From positions 1 through 7,869 of the forward strand of contig CAYGZY010000194.1 of NCBI GenBank assembly GCA_964354485.1: a stretch of DNA of 7,869 nucleotides, in the 5' to 3' direction. The notes beneath the pieces are model-generated. The model saw only the letters and a program-made list of their open reading frames with translations, did not search any database and was not told where the DNA came from. The translations under genes and the position numbers were made by a program. Source of the DNA: CAYGXH01 sp964354485. GTDB lineage: Bacteria > Bacteroidota > Ignavibacteria > UBA10030 > SZUA-254. This document shows, piece by piece, positions 1 through 5,694 of this stretch. Position 1 is the first letter of the stretch. Each line of letters opens with the position of its first letter.

Positions 1-1512
1 CCCGCATGGTTTCCGGCAGGAGATAAAATTGTGTTCACTTCGGACCGGACACCGTTTGGAAAAAATGGTGCGCATAATCTTTTCACGTACGACCTCACGA
101 CGAACACAATACGGTACCTGACCTACGGTAAAGAGAGTTATTACTCGCCGCAAGTTTCATCAGACGGGCGCGCTCTGATATTTACGTCCGATATCAGCGG
201 CGCGAGAAACGTATGGATGATTAAACTTGATAACCCTGATGCGCCGCAGGAAATGAGACAGATCACTCGGTTCACCACAGCCGCCTTCGATCCCGTCTGG
301 GCCGACGGGCAGGGAGTTTTCGTTTCTTTCGAAGACTTTCGTTTTCAACTGCGCGCTCTGTCAGATCCGTACGCAACGTACGATTCCTCGTCAATAAAAC
401 ACTCGATTGATTTTATTGCATGGGATCAGCCGTGGAAACCCGCATCGATTGAGGGAGTGACGCGGGAAGGATTATACCGGTATTCAGAGGAATATAGTCT
501 GGATTTCGCTCAGAGTGAGGTTACAACGGATCCCGTATTCGGTACTGCGGGCGGTGCGTATTTATCTATGAGCGATTTCCTCGGCAACGAAAACTATAAC
601 TTTCTTATTTACAATACCGCACAAACAACCGATGAAATCCTGTCAAGTTTTAATATTGCGGTTTCCCGCGTTTCGCTTCAGCACCGGACACACTATGCGT
701 ATGGTGTTTACCGATTCAGCGGCCGGCGGTACGATCTGACCGATCCGGATGAATTCTTCTTTGAAAGGGTTTTCGGAGCGTATGCCGCTCTCAGCTACCC
801 GCTCTCTGTTTTCCGGCGGATTGCCCTTACCGTGAGTATCAGCAATTCCGAGAAAGATGCAGGACAAGAGTGGCTTTTCTCCGCCCCTGATCGCGACGAT
901 GTGGACGATGCCCGGAAAGCTCTCTTTCTGTCGAATTCGCTCTCCTTTACACACGATAACTCTCTGTGGGGCCCTACAGGTCCGCTTGATGGGAGCCGCT
1001 ATAATGTAACGCTGGCTTATACAACCGATATGCAATACTCTCACGCAAATTACTACTCTGTCATCTTCGATTACCGTCATTATTTCCGACTGGCATCGCG
1101 ATCCGCCCATGCTGTACGTTTCTGGCTCTTCTATAACGACGGCCGTGAAGCACGCAGGTTCTTCATGGGAGGAAGCTGGGACTTGCGGGGATATCCGCGG
1201 TGGTCACTGAGAGGGAAGAAACTCTGGCTGATCACCAATGAACTCCGATTTCCATTCCTTGATCAGATATCCCTGAAGTTTCCCATCGTGGGAATAACCT
1301 TTTTTGACATTCGCGGCGCTCTGTTTGTCGATGCCGGAAATGCGTGGGACGAAAACTACAGTCGGACATTCGGCAGTATCGGATGCGGTATGCGTCTGAG
1401 TATCGCGGGATTCCTGGTTCTGCGGTATGACATAGGGAAGAGAATAGAGAACAACTTCAGAACTCTGCAGAGAGATATCTTTCACCAGTTTTTCTTTGGT
1501 TGGGATTTTTAA
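1..1512 (+). CDS. TolB-like propeller fused to BamA-type outer-membrane beta-barrel (5' partial)
   Basis: The reading frame is already open at base 1 (it reads PAWFPAGDKIVFTSDR), so the start lies upstream and the GTG at 31 is internal. The visible part is 503 residues. Codons 1 to about 115 show WD40-like/TolB-type (PD40) repeats: the F-P-A-G-D-K-I-V-F-T-S-D block at codons 4-15, then a second repeat with S-S-D-G-R and I-F-T-S-D. From about codon 160 the protein turns into alternating aromatic/polar strands typical of an outer-membrane barrel. An LRGYPRW segment at codons 395-401 resembles the conserved RG[FY] motif of the Omp85/BamA surface-antigen domain. It is followed by LFVDAGNAWD, another signature of that domain, and the chain ends in Phe as an outer-membrane beta-signal does. 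I see no POTRA domain between propeller and barrel. Location is inferred as outer membrane with a periplasmic propeller. The role could be OMP insertion or substrate export; the exact function is unknown. Confidence 0.85.
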   Translation, partial: PAWFPAGDKIVFTSDRTPFGKNGAHNLFTYDLTTNTIRYLTYGKESYYSPQVSSDGRALIFTSDISGARNVWMIKLDNPDAPQEMRQITRFTTAAFDPVWADGQGVFVSFEDFRFQLRALSDPYATYDSSSIKHSIDFIAWDQPWKPASIEGVTREGLYRYSEEYSLDFAQSEVTTDPVFGTAGGAYLSMSDFLGNENYNFLIYNTAQTTDEILSSFNIAVSRVSLQHRTHYAYGVYRFSGRRYDLTDPDEFFFERVFGAYAALSYPLSVFRRIALTVSISNSEKDAGQEWLFSAPDRDDVDDARKALFLSNSLSFTHDNSLWGPTGPLDGSRYNVTLAYTTDMQYSHANYYSVIFDYRHYFRLASRSAHAVRFWLFYNDGREARRFFMGGSWDLRGYPRWSLRGKKLWLITNELRFPFLDQISLKFPIVGITFFDIRGALFVDAGNAWDENYSRTFGSIGCGMRLSIAGFLVLRYDIGKRIENNFRTLQRDIFHQFFFGWDF

Positions 1513-1515
1513 TTG

Positions 1516-2664
1516 ATGAAAAAGATTTGCATCATGGCGCTCTTGTTTGCCCTCGTAACTATGGAGGGATGCAACCGTCTCTCTCTCCGGCAGACGCTCA
1601 ACCGGAGCGGGGATGATGTGCCAATGTACGGATATACAACGGCGCGCAGCAATGCTTCCATTTCTGCTGTTGCTCCGCCGCTCGATTCGATGTGGGAAGT
1701 TGACCTGGGAGCAGGGACAGGTTCATATCCGCCGGCAGTGGTGGATAGCCTGCTCTTCATCGGCAATCTCCGCGGTGAAATTCAGGTTGTTCATGTCCGT
1801 GACGGAAGCGTATACGGGAAAAAGAAGATGGGATCGGCGATTGTCGGCACGCCTGTCGTTAATGGTGATGTCGTCTATATTGTACTCACGAATGCGCAGC
1901 GGAGTGTAATCGCTTACAATTTTCATACTGCTGAAGAACTGTGGAGACTCAGGATAGGTGATATAGAATCCTCGCCGCTATTTTTGAATGCGAAGTTGTA
2001 CGTCGGGACTCTGAATGGAGAACTCTACTGCATCGATGCGGAAACCGGGAATATCGATTGGAAATATTCAGTTTCATCAGACTCAAAAAAAAGACTGATA
2101 CGCTCGTCGCCGGCAAGCGACGGCACATCCATCATCTTCTGCTGCGATGACGGGAATATTTTCTCCATGCACAAAGACGGCACGGTAGACTGGAGAGCCC
2201 AAACAGGCGGAGACATTATCGCCTCACCGGCAATCTTCGCGGAGCATGTATACGTCTGTTCGGCTGACAGCTGTATCTACTCATTTTCCATCCGCACGGG
2301 ACTATCGGAATGGAGAAAAAAACTCAGCGCCAGGATATATTCCTCGCCGGCTGTGAGCGAGAAGAGCGTTGTAGCCGGATGCGTCGACGGGATCGTATGG
2401 TGTCTGGATCGCCTGAGCGGGGAAAAGCTTTGGACACGCGAGACGGGGGGTGTCATTACAAGCGCACCGGTTATTTCGGGTTACATGGTGTACGTGGGAA
2501 ACCTCGATAAAGCATTATACACACTATTGCTGGAGAACGGGGAAGTTATTGATGAACGGAGATGCAGCGGACGCATAAAAACTTCGCCGTTGGTGTACAG
2601 ACAATTCCTTTTCCTTATTGTTGAAAGCCGATCACTTGTTGGATTCCGGGGGAGATCTCAGTAA
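1516..2664 (+). CDS. BamB-like PQQ beta-propeller protein, putative lipoprotein
   Basis: A 382-residue protein. The N-terminus MKKICIMALLFALVTMEGC is a lipoprotein-like signal with Cys19 as the probable lipidated residue, although Glu at -2 and Met at -3 are a poor lipobox. The rest is a series of PQQ-like blades (YVGTLNGELYCIDAETG, SSPA/SSPL, and Trp-containing strands near W60, W143, W182, W226, W266 and W306), enough for roughly seven blades. This is the fold of BamB, the scaffold lipoprotein of the BAM complex; PQQ enzymes are much longer and carry catalytic residues not seen here. The ATG at 1516 follows the upstream stop by 3 nt with no clear ribosome binding site, so translation is probably coupled. 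A TTG at 1513 is an alternative but less likely start. Sitting directly after a BamA-type barrel gene fits a BamB-like role, but PQQ propellers are common and the assignment is by family only. Confidence 0.85.
   Translation: MKKICIMALLFALVTMEGCNRLSLRQTLNRSGDDVPMYGYTTARSNASISAVAPPLDSMWEVDLGAGTGSYPPAVVDSLLFIGNLRGEIQVVHVRDGSVYGKKKMGSAIVGTPVVNGDVVYIVLTNAQRSVIAYNFHTAEELWRLRIGDIESSPLFLNAKLYVGTLNGELYCIDAETGNIDWKYSVSSDSKKRLIRSSPASDGTSIIFCCDDGNIFSMHKDGTVDWRAQTGGDIIASPAIFAEHVYVCSADSCIYSFSIRTGLSEWRKKLSARIYSSPAVSEKSVVAGCVDGIVWCLDRLSGEKLWTRETGGVITSAPVISGYMVYVGNLDKALYTLLLENGEVIDERRCSGRIKTSPLVYRQFLFLIVESRSLVGFRGRSQ
2648..2654 (+). promoter_or_regulatory. Ribosome binding site of the PEGA gene
   Basis: A GGGGGAG-type purine run lies inside the last codons of the BamB-like gene, about 9 nt before the ATG at 2664. 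It supports that start, which overlaps the upstream TAA by one base (TAATG), and suggests coupled translation. Confidence 0.55.
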
Positions 2665-3467
2665 TGAAACTGCTCTCGTATGTTTTCGCTCTGCTTCTTC
2701 TGCAAGGGAATCGAGGTACATGCATGCCACAGCAGAATACCCCGGATAGTTCGGATACCCATGATTCTCTGTCTGCGTATTCGAGCATAAGTGTTATGAG
2801 CCCGATCGGCGGAGTTCGCATTTATGTAGATACGTTTTTTATTGGTTTAGCTCCGCAAGAAAGCATTCAGGTATCGAGCGGCTTTCATATCATGCGGTTC
2901 ATTCATCCTGATAACCGCAACTGGTTCTTGCATGCCATTGTGGAAACTGTTCAGCTAAAACCTCATGAGCATATTGTCTTCAATGTGAGATTCCCGCGTC
3001 TATGCCGCATATCGACGAATCCGTTTAATGCCGATGTAGTGATAGGAGACTCAGTTTATGGTACGACGCCATTCATGATACCCGTGTTTGGTGAGAGCAT
3101 CAGTTTATTCATCTCAAAGGATGGGTTTAGAAGTATCACAACAGATCTTCCGGGCAACCGTCAGCAATATCGCATTGATCTAGAACGACCCGTTATCCCG
3201 GATATGAGCAACGAATCGCTTTACCTTTCACCGGTAACCTCAAAGGGGTATACGTCTGTTTATCTCTCCGCAGGTGCGACGATACTAGCAGGTGCGGCAG
3301 CGGCTTATTGTAAGATTAAAGCCGATAATTATTACAGTGATTATCAGCGAACGGGAGATGCGGTTGCTCTGGACAGGGTCCGTTCCTTCGATACTGCTTC
3401 AGGGGTATCTCTTGTAGTTGCAGAAATGAGCTTTTTCTTGTTGTCTTATCTCCTTTTTTCTCAATGA
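2664..3467 (+). CDS. PEGA-domain protein with C-terminal two-helix membrane hairpin
   Basis: A 267-residue protein of unknown exact function. Residues 1 to about 20 form a hydrophobic signal or anchor (LLSYVFALLLL); Cys20 is preceded by R-G-T, so lipidation is doubtful. Two PEGA-like beta repeats follow. The first, about 43-85, has SPIGGVRIYVD...IG.AP. The second, about 113-160, has ISTNPFNADVVIGDSVYGTTPF and ends in SKDGF; 'G.TP' plus 'kdGf' is the PEGA signature. The C-terminus has two hydrophobic helices (about 198-216 and 244-266) separated by a polar, Tyr-rich linker (residues 220-243). That hairpin layout recalls small Bacteroidota/Ignavibacteria envelope proteins such as the DUF5683 type. 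PEGA domains in general are found in extracytoplasmic envelope proteins. It is translationally coupled to the BamB-like gene and closes the envelope block. Confidence 0.75.
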   Translation: MKLLSYVFALLLLQGNRGTCMPQQNTPDSSDTHDSLSAYSSISVMSPIGGVRIYVDTFFIGLAPQESIQVSSGFHIMRFIHPDNRNWFLHAIVETVQLKPHEHIVFNVRFPRLCRISTNPFNADVVIGDSVYGTTPFMIPVFGESISLFISKDGFRSITTDLPGNRQQYRIDLERPVIPDMSNESLYLSPVTSKGYTSVYLSAGATILAGAAAAYCKIKADNYYSDYQRTGDAVALDRVRSFDTASGVSLVVAEMSFFLLSYLLFSQ

Positions 3468-3491
3468 AAACCGGAAAATCCCCAAAAATAC

Positions 3492-3520
3492 TTGACTTTC
3501 AGCAACATCTCAATTATATT
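3492..3520 (+). promoter_or_regulatory. Sigma70-type promoter of the Crp/Fnr regulator gene
   Basis: The -35 box TTGACT is at 3492-3497 and the -10 box TATATT at 3515-3520, with the ideal 17 bp spacer. An A-rich stretch (CCCCAAAAATA) lies just upstream. The predicted transcription start is near 3527. It sits in the short gap after the PEGA gene and shows that the regulator and the phosphoesterase form a new transcription unit. No strong hairpin terminator is seen between the PEGA stop and this promoter, so read-through is possible. Confidence 0.65.
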
Positions 3521-3584
3521 AAGTTCACGTTCATATATCATTGAAAGTATGGGTATCCCCCAGAACACAAAAGATGAGAAACCT

Positions 3585-4310
3585 ATGAATCTTCCGACAA
3601 TACCGCAACACCCCATTACACCTGATCTTGGCGAAGCCATGGAATTTGTTCGCAATGTTCCTGTCTTTGCCGATATTGAAGTCACGGAGCTGGCAAAAAT
3701 TGTACGTGTAGGTGTAAGAAAAAAATACAAAAAGGGGAGCATTATCCTGCTCGAGGAGGAAACCGGGGCAGCCCTTTTTGTCATCATTTCCGGTAAGGTG
3801 AAAATAGTAAGAACAGATGACGACGGGCGGGAAGTAATCCTGTCAATTCTCGGCGAGAATGATTTTTTTGGAGAGATGTCGATTCTTGACGGACTTTCTC
3901 GGTCGGCGAGTGTAGTTGCAATCACAAAAACCGAACTTTTCATGGTTCACCGTCGTGATTTTTTAAAGCTGATGCAGGATGTCCCGTCGGTCGCGATTTC
4001 GCTTCTCAAGGAATTGACCCTGCGCCTTCGCAAAGCCGATTCCCAGATCAAGAGTTTATCATTAAAAGACGCGGCCGGGAGGGTGGCGAACGTGATTGTT
4101 CAGCTGGCGGACGACATCGGAACGATCCGTAAGGGGAGGGTTGAAATCGATGAATTGCCGCTGCAGCAGGATCTCGCGAATATGGCAGGTACATCACGCG
4201 AAACGATATCGCGTGTAATCCATAGTTTTATTAAAAAAGGGCACCTGGAACTCAGAGGCAACAAGTTAATTGTCAGCGACTACGAAAAATTTAAAAGTTT
4301 ATTCGTATAA
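3585..4310 (+). CDS. Crp/Fnr-family transcriptional regulator
   Basis: A 241-residue protein (from the chosen start) with the family's two domains. The cyclic-nucleotide-binding beta-roll is at about 22-130. Its phosphate-binding cassette FFGEMSILDGLSRSASV (94-110) keeps Glu97, Arg106 and Ser107, matching Glu72, Arg82 and Ser83 of E. coli CRP, so a cyclic nucleotide is a plausible ligand. A long dimerisation helix follows (about 134-160), then a winged helix-turn-helix at about 190-230. The recognition helix TSRETISRVI (203-212) retains the Arg-Glu...Arg triad that CRP uses to read TGTGA half-sites. There is no N-terminal cysteine cluster, so it is not an FNR-type iron-sulfur sensor. The ATG at 3585 was chosen because it has a GAGAA stretch 4 nt upstream and leaves a 58-nt leader. 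The in-frame ATG at 3549 is possible. The TTG at 3492 is the -35 box and cannot be the start. Confidence 0.9.
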   Translation: MNLPTIPQHPITPDLGEAMEFVRNVPVFADIEVTELAKIVRVGVRKKYKKGSIILLEEETGAALFVIISGKVKIVRTDDDGREVILSILGENDFFGEMSILDGLSRSASVVAITKTELFMVHRRDFLKLMQDVPSVAISLLKELTLRLRKADSQIKSLSLKDAAGRVANVIVQLADDIGTIRKGRVEIDELPLQQDLANMAGTSRETISRVIHSFIKKGHLELRGNKLIVSDYEKFKSLFV

Positions 4311-4323
4311 CCTGATATGTCCC

Positions 4324-4330
4324 GGGAGGG
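4324..4330 (+). promoter_or_regulatory. Ribosome binding site of the PHP phosphoesterase gene
   Basis: GGGAGGG lies 3 nt before the ATG at 4334. It is the strongest Shine-Dalgarno sequence in the window, though the spacing is short. It fixes the start of the PHP gene. Confidence 0.6.
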
Positions 4331-4333
4331 AAA

Positions 4334-5155
4334 ATGAACAAGAAGGCAGATTTACACATACACTCAATGTATTCCGATGGTGTGCTGTCGCCAATCGAAA
4401 TTGTGACGAGGGCGATGCAGGCCGGTCTTGATGTCGTAAGTATTACCGACCATGACAGCATCGGCGGGATTGAGCCGGCAATAGAAGCCGGGCGAGATAT
4501 CGGAGTAGAAGTTATCGCGGGGATTGAGTTAAGCGCAAGCTACAACAGTACCGAAGTACATATCCTCGGTTACTTCGTAGATTACAAGAATAAGGAGCTT
4601 GTATCGTCACTGGCCGGATTTCGGAGTGAACGGCTGAAGAGAGCCGAACGTATCGTTGGGAAACTGAACGATATGAAAATCCCGATTACTATTGAATCCG
4701 TCATGGGACATGTTACGGGTGATTCGATCGGACGTCCTCACATAGCAAACACACTTGTGGAAGGAGGTCATGCCAACTCGTACCACCAGGCTTTCGATAA
4801 GTATATCGGTGACGGACGGCCTGCATACGAGCAGAAGTGGAATTTTTCTCCCGAAGAGACGATCAAATTAATTTCCAAAGCCGGCGGCTTATCCTTTCTG
4901 GCTCATCCGGGGAAATCGACGAGAGAGGAAATGATTGTACAGCTGATCAATGCGGGTCTCGATGGTATCGAAGTGATCCACCCGAGCCATCCCCCGGATT
5001 TGGTCTACTACTATAGGGGTATTGTAGATGAATACTGTCTCCTCGAAAGCGGCGGGTCAGATTTTCACGGCGGCGAACGGGGAGATGAAAACACATTTGG
5101 TCAATTTACGATACCGGTCTCTACCGTCGATATAATGCGTAAAAGATTGTTCTGA
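4334..5155 (+). CDS. PHP-domain phosphoesterase, RNase AM/YciV (TrpH) family
   Basis: A 273-residue cytoplasmic metal-dependent phosphoesterase. All PHP metal-site motifs are present: DLHIHS (H8, H10), SDG (D15), ITDHDS (D39, H40), GIELS (E65), EVHILGY (H76), RPHIA (H136), FLAHPG (H191) and GGSDFHG (D243, H245). The length and the insertion carrying RPHIA...KYIGDGRPAY between H76 and the LAHPG motif fit the YciV/TrpH branch. E. coli YciV (RNase AM) is a 5'-3' exoribonuclease that also hydrolyses 3',5'-nucleotide bisphosphates; family members elsewhere hydrolyse pAp or related nucleotides. The DNA polymerase and histidinol-phosphatase PHP branches are less likely given the size and motif context. 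The gene starts 23 nt after the regulator stop and probably shares its transcript. The substrate cannot be decided from sequence alone: RNA ends or pAp are the best guesses. Confidence 0.88.
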   Translation: MNKKADLHIHSMYSDGVLSPIEIVTRAMQAGLDVVSITDHDSIGGIEPAIEAGRDIGVEVIAGIELSASYNSTEVHILGYFVDYKNKELVSSLAGFRSERLKRAERIVGKLNDMKIPITIESVMGHVTGDSIGRPHIANTLVEGGHANSYHQAFDKYIGDGRPAYEQKWNFSPEETIKLISKAGGLSFLAHPGKSTREEMIVQLINAGLDGIEVIHPSHPPDLVYYYRGIVDEYCLLESGGSDFHGGERGDENTFGQFTIPVSTVDIMRKRLF

Positions 5156-5199
5156 AATAAATTATCAATTCTTCTCAACATCCAAACAGTTCACCCTTT

Positions 5200-5679
5200 A
5201 TGGCAAATATTCTCGAAGGAAAATTTCTCGCAGCACCTTACCGGTTCGGCATCATTGTGAGCCGGTTCAATGAGTTTATCACGAAACGTCTCCTCGACTC
5301 CGCACTCGATTGTCTGCAGCGGCATGGTGTTTCTGAAAAGGCAATCGATGTCGTTTTTTGTCCGGGCGCCTACGAAATACCGCAGGTTGCTCAGAAAGTT
5401 GCGCTGACAGGCAACCATGACGCGCTCATCTGCCTCGGATGCATCGTTCATGGAGATACTCCTCACTTTGAATACATCGCGAACACGGTCAGCGTTGGCA
5501 TTAACCGCGTTGCCCTTGAAACAAATGTTCCGATCGTTTTCGGCGTGCTGACTACCGATACGCTTGAACAGGCAATCGAGCGGGCGGGAACGAAAGCCGG
5601 AAATAAAGGATGGGATGCTGCACTTTCTGCGATAGAACTAGCGGATCTCTCGAAAAAGATTTCCGGCAAAAAGAAGTAA
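5200..5679 (+). CDS. ribH: 6,7-dimethyl-8-ribityllumazine synthase
   Basis: A 159-residue protein, the normal length for the family. It condenses 5-amino-6-ribitylamino-uracil with 3,4-dihydroxy-2-butanone 4-phosphate to give lumazine, the penultimate step of riboflavin synthesis, usually in a 60-mer or pentamer. The active-site motifs are complete: SRFNEFIT (F23), PGAYEIP (55-61), GCIVHGDTPHFEYI with catalytic His89, FGVLTTDT (F114) and QAIERAGTKAGNKG with Arg128 for phosphate binding. The C-terminus is a short Lys-rich tail. The ATG at 5200 has no Shine-Dalgarno sequence; the 44-nt gap after the PHP gene is AT-rich and holds no riboswitch. The other rib genes are not in the window, so ribH is not in a complete rib operon here. 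The next gene begins 15 nt after its stop. Confidence 0.97.
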   Translation: MANILEGKFLAAPYRFGIIVSRFNEFITKRLLDSALDCLQRHGVSEKAIDVVFCPGAYEIPQVAQKVALTGNHDALICLGCIVHGDTPHFEYIANTVSVGINRVALETNVPIVFGVLTTDTLEQAIERAGTKAGNKGWDAALSAIELADLSKKISGKKK

Positions 5680-5694
5680 TCAATACAATAATCG

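Noticed and set aside
643..1110. 155-codon open frame on the minus strand inside the barrel gene
   Set aside because: It is opposite a clearly conserved barrel sequence and its translation shows no recognisable domain; treated as a shadow frame.
3436..3490. Terminator between the PEGA gene and the regulator
   Set aside because: There are T-rich and A-rich runs but no convincing GC-rich stem.
3461..3943. 160-codon minus-strand open frame over the regulator
   Set aside because: It lies antisense to the conserved cyclic-nucleotide domain and promoter, with low-complexity Ser/Thr-rich translation.
4320..4327. TCCCGGGA palindrome before the PHP gene as an operator
   Set aside because: Only 8 bp and overlapping the Shine-Dalgarno sequence; likely chance.
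5156..5199. Possible FMN riboswitch before ribH
   Set aside because: The gap is only 44 nt, far too short for the RFN element, and none of its conserved blocks are seen.
5256..5275. TTGTGAGCCGGTTCAATGA as a CRP-like site
   Set aside because: It lies within conserved ribH codons and only one half-site fits the consensus.
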